Positions 30,327 to 41,635 of a stretch of 64,000 nucleotides of DNA are shown here, in pieces. A model generated the notes under the pieces. It saw nothing but the letters and a program-made list of their open reading frames with translations, had not been told where the DNA came from and made no database searches. The first letter of the stretch is position 1; each line of letters starts with the position of its first letter. The translations under genes and the position numbers were made by a program. Source of the DNA: Pelobates cultripes (Eukaryota > Chordata > Amphibia > Anura > Pelobatidae); the NCBI GenBank assembly GCA_933207985.1, contig OW240915.1, positions 118,094,643 to 118,158,642 on the forward strand, given 5' to 3'.

Positions 30327-31284
30327 AAATGTTATGCTAGTTAATACTGGTACATTTAACATTTTTTGCATTTTTTTTTCCTAGAGCAAGAAGCAAAGAA
30401 ACGAGAAACTAAGCACATTTGCTTGGGCATTCGCCATCTTGAAAGGAGTATAATTGTTTTAATTAATGGACAAATTCACTGTAACTACAAATGTGAAGTA
30501 TATAAAAGAAAGTAGTACATGGTTAATGTTTAGTCACCACACGTAATAACCCAAGTAAATATATGATAAAAATAAAAATGGTCATATCTCAATCTTTCTT
30601 TATTATGGTGTGGTAAAAATTGTAAGTTAAAATCATACAATCTCTTTTAATGCTGTCTTTGGGATATCCTGTACATATTTTACACAACTACTATCTCCTT
30701 GTGTTGAATTTGAGTTATACAAACTTTTAACTAATGGGGTTTTAGAATCCTCTTCAAAGTTACAAACACCACAAGATAGGTGCATGCAAGGTGTACCAAA
30801 TACTAATTAAACAGTACAGTGTGTGAGAGGATTAACACAAACATACCAGGCAATAGTCTGGCCTCAGGTACTAGCATTACATCTAAAAACCGTTTATTTA
30901 ACCATAAAAGATAAAAACAAACAAATCATAGGGTAACATTTTGCAGTAATATAAAACATAATGTTGCATATAATTGAAGTTACTGAAACAAATTGGGCTG
31001 TGGATAAGCACAGCTAGCTTGTAATGGCTTTATACGCCCTCTGTGGGTATTCCTACTGCTAATGTCCCCTGCATGATGAGGAGCTTGATGTAAATAAGAC
31101 CCCATCAATGTAAAGTGACAGGTGCAGTCTGGAAAATAGTGTGAAAATAGAGTGCCGACTGAAAGTTGTGATAAACAACAAAACCAAAGCAATGCTGTTC
31201 GCAGAATCAAGCTGGCAATTTAAATCCAATTGGTTAAGTAGCGGGAAAAACCACCTACATAGATCAATTGGACACACCTCTCTC
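30322..31284. other. No gene or repeat recognised
   Basis: AT-rich sequence of ordinary appearance. Short frames show no known family, and no palindromes above about 15 bases per arm were seen. It may be unique genomic DNA between the ribozyme block and the LINE. Confidence 0.4.
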
Positions 31285-31591
31285 AATCCTTTTAATAATT
31301 GTATTTTATTGAAGGTTTTCATAGTTATAAATCCAGTACATAGTTACAACTCAGTGAATATAGACATGAATACAATCATCTACACAGTAAGATGATATAG
31401 CATAATTGGAGCAACTGAGGACTACATACAGTAGAAACGTGACTTGAATCGGTGAGGAGTTAAGTCTAATCTGAGACCTTCAGTTAGCTACAAGATGGTA
31501 TGCATGTGGATTATGTAAAGATAACATAAATCATACATAACAAAGGTATTTACAAAATGATACATAAAGGCATGAACTAGTTGGTACATTA

Positions 31592-32400
31592 TTAGGCATC
31601 TACCATGTTCTCCACTTCACGTTTGTCAGGTAGTAGCACCTTATGAGGGAATGTTCCCCACAGTATCTCCCTCTCCCTCCCTGGCCCATTTAATTTGTAC
31701 CATTCCCTCCTCCATTGTACCTGGTTTTCCATACCCCCACGTCTCGCTAAACTGTGCGGTTGCGTGTGCAGATTCCCTGGACATCCTCTCATACACATAA
31801 AACTGTTGTACTTTATCTTTTAGCTGTTGGAGGGATGGGTAAGTGTGTTTCTTCCAGTTTAGCGCGATCAGGTTGCAGGCTGCCATGAGAACCAGTGTGA
31901 TCAATTGTTTGTGGTTCCTCTCTACCTCCCTTGGGAATAACAGAAGGAGGCAGGTAGTGATAGTCATGGGGAAGTCCCGGATACTCTAACAGGTCCCTGA
32001 CATCAATGTCCACTGTCCATTTCCTCGTGATTCTTACAGGTCAATGGTTTGTTTGGTGCTAGCTCCAGCCAAGCTTTATAACATAGGGAGAGGGCTTTGG
32101 GTTTCATCGGGGCCGTCCAGCACCTGTGGGGCACCTGTCGTGCGGTCAAGGTGGTTGGGAGTGGGTGTAAACGTGACATGTGTATTGACCGTGTGTTTCA
32201 GCTGTAAATATGGGAAGATGTCGCCCTCAGGTACCCCACATATCTCCCTCATGTAAGGGAATGGTAAAATTGTTTCTCCTTTGCATAGCTGGTGGATATA
32301 GGATATTCCTAGATGATTCCACCTAGAGAGGGGAATCGTAGGATTCACTGTCAATGAGCCCCTGGGGTGGAACTGTTTTTTCCGTCCCATATCTTAACAG
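31592..32400 (-). pseudogene. LINE ORF2 C-terminal region
   Basis: Minus-strand frames contain LVLMAACNLIALNWKK and PSLQQLKDKVQQFYVYERMS, the conserved Trp-containing C-terminal tail of L1/Tx1 ORF2 (31967-31641). Upstream, RWNHLGISYIHQLCKGETIL followed by EGDIFPYLQL is at 32390-32076. These frames are offset from one another, so the ORF is broken. Confidence 0.78.
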
Positions 32401-33332
32401 TCACTGCCGTAGTGGGGTACAGTTTGGGCCGCGAAGGGTTCTTGGGGTCCATAGGAGGTCGGTTAAAGTTGGGTGTCCAAGCTGGTCTTGCTCCATGTCT
32501 ACCCACTGGACCTCACCTCCCTGGGCGTGTAGGGCTCTTCCCGTTGCCAATAGTGATACTTTATAGTACAGTCCTATATTGGGCAGATATCTTCCGTGTG
32601 TGTCGTCTTTTGTATGAGCTGCAGATGGCTTGCAAAGATTTGCAGAGTGTCGCGGGGATTCCTATTGTAAGCATTCAAAGAATATAGAGCAGTCTCAGCA
32701 ACAACATCATCTTATAGGCGTTCACTCTCCCAAGCCATGAAAGCTTTGCATTTTTCCATTTAAGGGTTTCTGTTTTGCACATCTGGATAAGGGGCTTGTA
32801 ATTCAGTTTCACTATGCTTTCAATGGTAGGAGCGATATAAACACCTAAGTAAGTTATGGATAATTTCCGCCAATCTAACTTAAAGGTAGTCTTGAGGGTG
32901 TCTATGGTCGCCCCGGGTAGGCCTATTGGTAGGGCTTGTGTCTTCTCCTGGTTTAGGCAATATGAGACCCCACCATATTCTAGGCAATAGTCCCTACCCT
33001 TCAGGTTTATGCCCTGTATGTCTGAATGTAGTCTGATTTTCCGAGCTAGGGGCTCTAGAGAGAGAATAGAGAGTAAGGGGGACAGCGGGCAGCCCTGGCG
33101 AGTCCTGTTGGAGACGTGGAAAGTTCATGAGAGGAAACCACCGTGGGAGACCTTGGCGTTGTGTTTAGCATACAGCTATGGTCGCCCCGGGTAGGTCTAT
33201 ACTAATGCCCGTAATGATTTCTGTGAGAAATTTGTATTTGATGAGTACTCGTGACATATAGTTCCAGTCTATCGAAGGCCTTTTCGGCATCCAGCGCCAA
33301 GAAAAGACCTCCATCCCCGCCACTACATTCAA

Positions 33333-34122
33333 CTATTTCTTGGAGTTGTCGGAGCCCTGTCGGCCCCGTACAAACCCTGATTGATCGTTATAGACCAATT
33401 TATGTATGAGTGGGGCCAGCCTGCTGCTGAACAGTTTTGCATAGATCTTGGCATCGCTGTTGAGCAAGTAGATAGGCCTGAAATTTTTGCATTGGTCTGT
33501 GGTTTTGCCTGGCTTGGGCAAAGTAGAGATGTGAGCGAGCAACATCTCCTCTGGCAGGGAGCCCCCTACCGCACAATGGTTAAACAGGTCTCGAAGGGGC
33601 TGGGAGAGGATGCTAGAGTATGTGTGATAATATTTGTTAAATAGGCCATCAAGGCCCGGGGCCTTATGTGACGGAGGCAATCTCCTCCGTGGTAAACGGG
33701 CATCATAGTTGCTCCATATTGGTAGCTGATCGGGTCGGGAGGTTAACGTCTGATAGGAATGTGTCTATAGCTGCCGTGGAGGGGCTGACCATCTGTGGGT
33801 CGTCTTTCAAGTTATACAATCATTCATAGTACTGTTCAAACTCATCCACAATCCCTTGTGGGTCCAGCATTTTGTTACCCTTAGTGCCCGTAAGGGAGGC
33901 AATCCTGGAGGCCGCTGCCTTTTGTTTCAGTTGAGAGGCCAATTTCGCCCCTGCTTTATTACCAGCAGCGAAGTATCTATCTTTGAGTCTCCGTGTGAGA
34001 AATGTAGTCTTGGCCAGTTCCATGTCTCTAAGCTGTGATTGTAGGAGTAGCAGTCTAGCGTGTGTGGACGCTGTTGGAAAGTGTTTATTAGTATAGGTTA
34101 GTAAGGTCAGTTCAGAAATCAC
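33333..34122 (-). pseudogene. LINE ORF2 reverse transcriptase, N-terminal part
   Basis: Contains the 5'-side RT blocks in order: NKAGAKLASQLKQK (34122-33820), a SHKAPGLDGLFNKYY block (typical KxPGxDGxxxEFY), HISTLPKPGKTTDQCKNFRP leading into an ...SDAKIYAKLFSSRL block, and NDQSGFVRGRQ (33680-33333). A residual motif A (F-L-A-L-D-A-E-K-A-F-D-type) can be read near 33305-33265. The YADD region was not found intact. Confidence 0.82.
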
Positions 34123-34140
34123 GAATGTGCATTTCTCTAA

Positions 34141-34880
34141 TCACTGCTTTTTGCCGTAGCTAGCGTGTTTAATAAAGCAGCCCCTGATGTAGGCTTTGTG
34201 TGCCAGCCAAATTTGGTCGAGAGGTGAGACTGGGGTTGTATTTTCCCTGAAGTAGTGCTGCAAATCCTGCTCTATGTGATTGATTATGTCTGGGTCGGAG
34301 AGCAGCTGTTCATTTAATCTCCAGCTGCCTCTTCCCATGTTGGCAAATTGTTCTTTAAGAGTCAGAGTGATTGGGGCATGGTCCGACCAAGAGATCAGGC
34401 CAATGTCGGTGTGCTCTATCCTCATGAGAGAGGAGGTGTGAAGAAAGAATCTATCTATTCTTGAATAGCTGTGGTGCACCGCTGTGTGGCACGTATAGTC
34501 CCTCTCTGTGGGTGTGTTACTCACCATGGGTCTGCGTGCAGTTTGCGGCATATGCATGAGGTTTGTTTGGACCTATGTTTCAGTGTCTGGGTTGCCAGGT
34601 CTGGGCCCCGGGAGGGAGTCCAGGTCACTGTCTAAGAGAAAATTTGTGTCGCCTCCAATGACTACCTCCCCGAAGGCACGGACAGACACCAACATAAAGA
34701 GCAAATCCACAAAATCAGTATGGTTAGCATTAGGCCCATACACATTGATAAGGGATATGGATTATTGTTCAAATAACATTGCAATATAAGGTACCTTACC
34801 TTCTTATCTCCTACTTTATGCACCAAGGAAAAGGCTACATCCTTGCTGATAAGGATGGACACTCCTCTCTTTTTTGTCAA
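34141..34880 (-). pseudogene. LINE ORF2 AP-type endonuclease
   Basis: RIDRFFLHTSSLM and SWSDHAPITLTL (34557-34141) are the conserved S-R-I-D and S-D-H blocks of the apurinic-like endonuclease, with the catalytic Asp-His present. 34880-34662 carries KKRGVSILISKDVAF, an earlier block. The intervening piece is shifted. In living elements this enzyme nicks the target strand for priming. Confidence 0.82.
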
Positions 34881-35781
34881 GTAGCATGAGTGATAGTCTA
34901 TAGGGAATGCTGGGGAGTTGAATTTAGGTCGGCTGCCCCATTTAAAATGCGTCTCCTGAAAAAACTCTACATGGGCTCTGAGGGACTTCGCTTCGCATGA
35001 GGCGAGGTTTAATAGGGGAGTTCAGCCCCTTGGCATTCAGGGAGCAAAACTTAAGCAGGATCGTAAGGGTGGCAGAGGTTGTGGGCTAAACGAGGTGGAG
35101 GGGGGTTGCCTTCTGCTAGGGGGCCGGTCAGAGGTACCAGCTCCCATTCAATTCCGGTATAGCTATGGTGACAGTGCCATCGCATGGCGGAAGTAGAGGA
35201 CTCATGGTCTGTGTATTTCCTTTAAGGCTCAATCTAATTTTAATCTCAAAAATAAGGTAAGTAACTATGTACAACATTCCTTTCACTTCAACACTGTGGT
35301 GCAGCGGAAGGGGTAATGGTTGCAGTCGTGGTTCTGGTTCAGAAGCCACTGTGGGGGTGGTTAGAGGATTAATAACAATAACAGTATGACTTGCGATGTT
35401 GTGTGCAAGTGGCAAAGGCTGTATGTCGCCCTTCTGAGTGTGGTAACAAATTGAGTCCGGCAATATAATATAAAAGGAACTAAAAATTGTAACAACAAAA
35501 TTGTAACAACATACCTGTCAAGTTCAGGTATGCCCGTGGGCGGTGGTGGAGCGTGGCAGTCTCTTCCATTCCCTGATAAGCTTCGTTGGGGACCTTCCAA
35601 CTGGAAACTGTGAGCATTATGCAGTCCTTCACAGTGTAATAATGCACTCAGGTGATAACGTCCCTAGGTACTGTAGCAGGTAAGTGCTTGGGTTTCGAGA
35701 GGCAATGTGTGCGATCTAGCAGGAGTTCCGCTTCAGTCAGCGTGGTGATATAGGCCTTAAATGGTTCCTGTATGTACTGGG

Positions 35782-36200
35782 TTAGGCCTTGCGGCTTAAC
35801 AGTCTCCGGGATCCCCCGGATTCTGATGTTATGTGGTCACAATCTTCGTGGTCCACCACTTTTGCCTCTAAATTTTTAAGCCTTGTGAGGAGAGCAGAAT
35901 ATGCCTCTGCCATAATGTTATGTGCGTCTGAGATTTCCTCCGTCCGCTCCTCCAGCCGCGCTCTTCTATCACCCAGGGACATCCAGATCTAATGTCCAAC
36001 ACAATCTGTTTCAGGTCAGACTGAAACAAGGTTTTGAGGTCTAGGAGCATGGTGTGCAAGTTGGCATTGGTGACACGGTGATGCATGTAGTCAATGCCCT
36101 GGATAGATTCACCGGCATCAGAGCACGAGGCTGGGGATTCAGGTCTCTCGGTGCCATCTTGGTCTCCAGACCCGACTTTCGGTGTCGAATTTAGGTGCAT
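35782..36200 (-). pseudogene. LINE ORF1-like region
   Basis: 35982-35782 (minus) contains DRRARLEERTEEISDAHNIM and a Leu-rich LLTRLKNLEAKVVD stretch that looks like a coiled coil. 36200-35868 provides an upstream Ser/Pro/Asp-rich leader. Coiled-coil ORF1 upstream of endonuclease fits an L1-clade first ORF. The assignment is positional. Confidence 0.55.
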
Positions 36201-36240
36201 TTGGAGTGTTTTTTGTTTGTTTTTTTATTTATTTTAGTGG

Positions 36241-36774
36241 TCATCTCTTCCAGGAGGTATTGCCCCGTGCTGGGCGAGATTGCCGTCAATTATACCGCTG
36301 TAAAACACGTGTGTACACCCTGGGACGGGAGAACTCCGTGCTCAGGCGACCGCTCTCATTCACTGCTTGGCCACGCTTGGCCTCTCTGTCTTAACAGATT
36401 GTTCACTCTGCTTATCGAGTATCCACTACAAGTACAAAAGTGAGACACAGGAGCTAAGGTGCTTCATGTGTGTTTATAAAGTAAAACATTTTGTCACACT
36501 AGACTGACTTCCAAAAAAAAATAAAAATAATGCATATAAATTAAGTTGTCTCCAATACTAGACCAAAGAAAATTGTAATTTTCTTAATATCCCAAATCCC
36601 TATGCATATTTAAATAACTGGATTTTTTTAGTATCACTCCAATGGCCATTCAAGTGTAAGCTCACTTGCCACGTCAAGGGAAACCTCTTGAGTCCTACAC
36701 TAACAATTTACTTTGTTTTTTTCAGCTTCAGTTAGCATTGTAACATGGATGTGTAATACAGGCATACTTAACCT
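36241..36774. other. No gene; fragment related to the 41636-43041 palindrome
   Basis: 36640-36700 (GGCCATTCAAGTGTAAGCTC then GCCACGTCAAGG and CCTACACTA) is a divergent copy of the arm sequence at 41728-41800. The rest of this stretch shows no recognisable family. Confidence 0.5.
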
Positions 36775-36970
36775 CGATTATGAAAAAGCCCAACCTTGAC
36801 CCCAATTCCCCGTCCAACTATTGCCTTATCTCGCTACTGCCATTTGCCTCCAAGATCCTTGAGAGAGTTGTGTATGCGAGATTAACAGACTTCCTCAAAT
36901 CCAACTCTCTGCTTGACCCACTTCAATCTGGATTCAGCGCTCATCATACAAACAGCAGTCACCCAGACGG
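36775..36970 (+). pseudogene. L2-like LINE reverse transcriptase fragment
   Basis: KKPNLDPNSPSNYCLISLLP followed by FASKILERVVYARLTDFL and a DPLQSGFSAHHT block is the fingers region of L2-clade RT (usual Y-R-P-I-S changed to Y-C-L-I-S). Only about 65 codons remain before the truncated LTR of the next element. Confidence 0.8.
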
Positions 36971-37203
36971 ACACTTAGAACACTGCGGTGAAAAGTGTTA
37001 TAAACTGTCAATTAGGCTTAACAAGCTCATGGGTGGTCTCTGGTTCGTGCGACTGTTCAGGAACCAAACCATATAATCCCAATTGCACGAACAGCCTTTT
37101 AAAAGTATTTTAGCAAGGTCTATTGCAGGGGGCCATAGTCCTGAGGCAGGAGGCTTGCAAGCAGGCCCCTCCAAGAACATGTGGCAGAGGCATTTCTGCC
37201 ACA

Positions 37204-39371
37204 CATCTTTCCCCCCAACGGAAGACTAACCAGGTACCTGACTTGCTGCCGGTCGGTACCTGAGTTAGTTGGGCAACCCACCAAAAAACAAATAGTTGGC
37301 TCTGTCCTGTCTGTCCCAGGTTGCTGTGTGGGAGTATGTCACACCCGGTCTCTCCTTTGCTCCCTTCTGGTATCTCCAACTGTGGTTGGGGATCTGGGCC
37401 GGCTGCCCTGTAGGGGCGGTGGAGAGACCATGGCCCCATCTCCAGATGCTGACTGGGGGTCTTCCCAGGATCAGTTGATGAGGTTGTCTACTTCTGCAGC
37501 TGGTAGTGAAGCAGGGGGTACCTCAGTCAGGTCTCTCCAGCTGTGGGGTGGTATTTCTGGGTCCGCCACCCAGCTCTCTTGCACTCCCTGAAGAGTATGT
37601 TGGTACCGTATCCCTGTAGGGCCGGTAGAGAGACCTTGGCCCCATCTCCAGCTGCCGACTGGGGGTCTTCCCAGGATCAGTTGATGAGGTTGTCTACTTC
37701 TGCAGCTGGTAGTGAAGCAGGGGATACCTCAGTCAGGTCTCTCCAACTGTGGGGTGGTATTTCTGGGTCCGCCACCCAGCTCTCTTGCACTCCCTGAAGA
37801 GTATGCTGGTGCCGAATTGATCTGAGCAGGTGTTGGTAGTCCAGCTCCCACTCTATGGCGGCCAGATGGATTAGGTCTGGTCCTAGGTCATTGTAGCGGA
37901 ACGCCAATATTAAATCCACGAATTCCGCTGGTTCAGGAAGTAATCCACAGTCAAGCGCTGGAAAAAGCAAGGCAATATCCCAAACCTCCCAGTAACCGGA
38001 CGAAACACAGTTCTGAGAGTCAACTGAGGTCTTTATTTTCAGCTCCACAATTTATACAAGTCCCCATGCAAGGGGTTTCTTGAGTCCCCTCCCAGGGGCA
38101 TTCCTAGAGGGGACTACATGGGAGACTTACAATACAGAGCATTTCTCCCATCAGGCACTGCTGCACGAGAATGTACCGTTAAGTGGATTATCCCTCCGTG
38201 CAGCAGAACCGACAATTTATACTAAAATCCATAACTGTGGTAATATACGGTTCATTTAAACGAATGGACGTTCGGTAGATAGCTGGGGTCGGAGCGCATC
38301 ATTCGTGAGATTACCGCTCAGATCCCAGCTAAACCAACCGAACGCCGCACGAAAAACACATTCATTAAAAGACATGTTCGAAATACCGATCGGCCTGGAA
38401 GCTCAGCGGTGTTCGCGCCATCGAGTAGCCGTTTTTAGTACCATGCGCTCGACGACCAAACACCGCTGAGGGAACAAAAGATCCAAGATGGCCGACCGCC
38501 GCATGGTCGGTAGTCGAACGACGGCCACCTTGGAGAGCCTCTAATTACCGATTGGAACATTGTTGCAATCGGTTAACAAGCGCCACACGTCTCTTAGTGT
38601 GTGGGCTATTAAAGGATAGTTCATTCGGTTCGTGAACGGCCCGCAAAGGTGCCGTTCGTGAAACGAAAGGAAATCAGCGATCTGCTTTCGGCAGATAGGC
38701 AATACAGTGTTACACAATTCACATACATTATATTCTGGAACACACATATCACGAAACTCATACAGGCAACCCTTAAAGCGACAGTACTTAAATAATGTAC
38801 AAGTGGCTAGGTTTGCCACAGTCATCAGCTCTAGGAAGACCCATCAGGGCTTTCCTGGTACTGTGGATTTCACAGAGCCGGAATTCTGCCGAGCTGCCAA
38901 AGTCAATGTCTTTCTCACAGGCCTCCCACAATAAGCCCGGGCCATTGTAGTCCTCATGCTCCGGTATACTGTTATCAGTCATCCAGTGTTCGCGCCAGCC
39001 GGCGTACCACTTTAGTGCCCTGTACGCCTCAACCAGCCACAACTCCCTCTGGATCAGGTCCCACAGTTTCTCCACCCACTCATCCAGGGGTTGCTCTCCC
39101 AGGAGAGGCAGTTGCAGGGCCACGTGGACCTGGAAACGCTGTTCGTTGTTTGGGAGACACTCTCAACACCGACGCTGTACTCTTCCGGGGCCTTGTGCCA
39201 GAGCTTAGTCCTAGTGGCATCTCTGTAGTCCAGCATGCCCTCCTCTGATACAGGCCCATCCAGTTGGGCCAAGAGGTGCTGCAACTTCCAGCGAAACTCC
39301 TCCTCAAATGGGGATGCTGCCCGGAAACTAGCTGGTTCCATACTGCTGCAGCCATGGGCACTGTACAGGTA
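37204..39371 (-). pseudogene. Gag-like protein gene, copy A, interrupted
   Basis: 39341-39054 begins the protein (FEEEFRWKLQHLLAQL). 39123-38821 continues with LLGEQPLDEWVEKLWDLI, AYRALKWYAGWREHW, EDYNGPGLLWEACEKDIDFG. After the solo LTR at 37892-38820 the frame resumes at 37891 with an IEWELDYQHLLRS block and ESWVADPEIPPHSW. A 206-bp tandem duplication (37405-37609 and about 37611-37808) repeats the PPHSW..LPAAEVDNL segment. The same protein family occurs at 47415-48737 and 63130-64000. It is acidic and Trp-rich, with no zinc knuckle seen. Gag identity is inferred from position after the primer site. Confidence 0.68.
37892..38820 (-). mobile_element. Solo LTR inside gag-like gene, TSD GTCAT
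   Basis: On the minus strand it starts TGTGGCAAACC and ends GTTCCGCTACA. GTCAT flanks it (37887-37891 and 38821-38825). It is the same LTR subtype as 5219-6257. A long frame reading from this LTR into gag (38048-37677) is a fusion by-product. Confidence 0.9.
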
Positions 39372-40319
39372 CTAGCGTTGCCCTCAATTATAATCCACAT
39401 AATACTGGTGTCTCCAGGATACTTCTCCTAGCATTAGGAACCCATCCCAGTGCTGCTACCAGATGTGATGGAATGCCTGGCACCCTGCCTGGGTGCCTCG
39501 GCCAATCGCTTCTTCCTAAGGGTCGCAGAGTACCATAAGCTCCGTAGCCCCTTAGCCGCCGCAGCTTGGCTGGGGTCTCGCCATCCCTTCTCACGCTGGA
39601 CCAAACTCCTGGATCCAGCTCCCAGTGAGAAGACCTCTCCTCCAAGAGAGTATAGCAGGTATAGAAGTGTAGCTCTTACAAGAGCTGGTGATTATAGCTG
39701 GTATAGCGGTTCCCTACAAACTTGAGATTAGATTCTATGTTGAGGGTAAGCAGGAACTCGTTTATTGGTAGCCACAACTGGCCTTATATGCAGGTCCCCA
39801 TGCAAGGGGCACTCCCCCCTAGACCTCAGAGGAGACTACAGTAAAAACATACACATGATTACATTGGCTCTCGGGCCCAGGACACTCCCACATAAAACAA
39901 GATAATCCCTCCTCTGTGCCTGGGAGATAATTTAGTCAAGCACTGTATTAAACTTGATTATCTCCAGGCATAGAAATTTGCCCTTTAAACACACAAGCCC
40001 CCCCACAAAAGTTACATTCCCTGATAGCCCCAATCTGGGTGACCAACATATCCAAAAATCACCCAGATCTGTTCAGGGGTTCAGGAATTTCCTGGAAGTC
40101 ATAATTTGACCGCCTGCATGCATGCGGTCGGTCTAGTTAGGTAGTTTACAAACTATTGTGTGGCTGATCGGGAATCAAACCATATAATCCCAATTGCACA
40201 AACAGAGCCATTTTTAAAGTATTTTAGCCAGATTTATTGCAGGGGGCCATAGTCCTGAGGAAGGAAGCTGGCAAGCAGGCCCCTCCAAGAACACATAGCA
40301 GAGGCATTTCTGCCACCGA

Positions 40320-40935
40320 CTGCACAGCCTGAATTTATGGAACTCTTTTGGGCAGGCACCTTGTGTGCGGTCAGTCTACACTATACCCCGGTGGCGTTTC
40401 GGTTGTGTACATGGGATCTGAGTGCTTTTCGGATATGTTAGGCGCTCAGATACAGGCACATCGGTGTTTGGTCGTCGAGTGTATGGAACTAAAATCATCC
40501 ACTCGACGGCGCGAACACAGCTGGGACTTCCAACCCCAGGTATGTTCAGTTTGGTTCGACTCACTAGAGCGGTGTTCAGTAGAAACAAACTCCCGAACGA
40601 GGGGCACACTACAAACGCTTATACGAACAGATACTTTCAGTATTTTATGTTTTGTACTCCCGAAAGAGACCGACTGCAAAGCCTGAATTTATGGAACTCT
40701 GTGCTTTTTGGATATGTTGGGCACTCAAAAACTGACTATACGGGAATATATGACTTGAGGGGGTAATTGTTAAAGGCATATTTTGGGGTGTATTTGATAT
40801 GTATGTCCTGGACCTGAGAAGCAATGTAATTAAATGTTGTGTACTTTGTAGCATTCTACTCTCAGGTCCAGTGGGGAATGCCCCTGGAATATATAAAAGG
40901 AAACCCCTTGCATGGGGATTCACATACAATGTGTG
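40320..40935 (+). mobile_element. Family-F LTR fragment, plus strand
   Basis: GGATCTGAGTGCTTTTCGG...GGCGCTCAGATAC and, near its end, GGGAATGCCCCTGG, ATATATAAAAGG and CCCCTTGCATGGGGATT match the U3/R region of the LTR at 5219-6257. Neither end nor a target duplication is legible. 40936-41043 holds no recognisable feature. Confidence 0.6.
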
Positions 40936-41635
40936 TGTGTGGTCCCATTAAAACCAAAAGAAAAAAAGAAATGGAGGGGGTAACATAAATAAATAGTGTA
41001 ATTATAAAACCAATAATTTTAATCAATAATTGTAAAAAAAAAAGTCCTTGTAACAGAGCTCCCCGTACTCCGACCGAGTACCCTCCGTTGATGGACGCTT
41101 GCTAGCTTGTGCCGAGTACCAGAAGCACCGCACCGGACACCACAACCACCGCAGACTCCACAACCGCCGTAGCTTAACTGGAGCCTCGCCGTCTTCCGTA
41201 CACCCTGGATCAGCTTCTGTCCTCCAGGACCATGTGGGGAAGACCTCTTCTCCAGGAGAACGTATCAGGAACAAGCTCTTAAAAGAGCTAAGTGATTAAA
41301 GCTCAAGGGAGTATGCAGAGCTAGGAAATCCCCAGTGTGAGTATAGCTGTCCCCTCCAATCACGAGACAAGACTACGTGTTGAGGGTCAAGAAGATCTGT
41401 TTTACTTGGCACCAAAGGGCCTTCTTTTATGCAGGTTTTCCCTACATAGGACCACCCAGAGGGTTTTGCAGAACAACCAATAAACACATTACAACACATA
41501 CAATTAAGTAAACCACTCCCAGCAGAAATCCTCCCCTCTGCCTGCGATACAATTATCTCAACACAATAGACTAACTTAATTATCACAGGCAGAAAATATA
41601 CAGTTTTTACACAACATTAATAACTTTAAATGTCT

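Larger units (their letters stand above)
31285..36240 (-). mobile_element. Long L1/Tx1-clade LINE, degenerate
   Basis: A nearly full-length LINE on the minus strand, about 5 kb. The 3' end near 31285 has AATAAAATACAATTATTAAA, a polyadenylation-like A-rich tail. Going upstream: C-terminal region (31592-32390), thumb/linker, reverse transcriptase (33333-33680), pre-RT (33820-34122), AP-type endonuclease (34141-34880) and an ORF1 region with coiled-coil character (35782-36200). The order is that of L1-clade elements; many frog L1-like elements belong to Tx1. Stops and indels break every frame. Confidence 0.85.
36971..40316 (-). mobile_element. Gag-only LTR retrotransposon (family F), copy A
   Basis: On the minus strand the 5' LTR is about 40316-39464 (ends CATCACA). 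A primer-binding-like site TGGTAGCAGCACTGGGATG (39461-39443) follows, then the gag-like region 39371-37400, a purine tract GGGGGGAAAGATG (about 37216-37204) and a truncated 3' LTR from 37203 (starts TGTGGCAGAAATGCC) down to about 36971. The two LTRs match in the first ~190 bases. No protease, RT or integrase is present, so it depended on enzymes from elsewhere. A solo LTR of another subtype is inserted in gag. Confidence 0.82.
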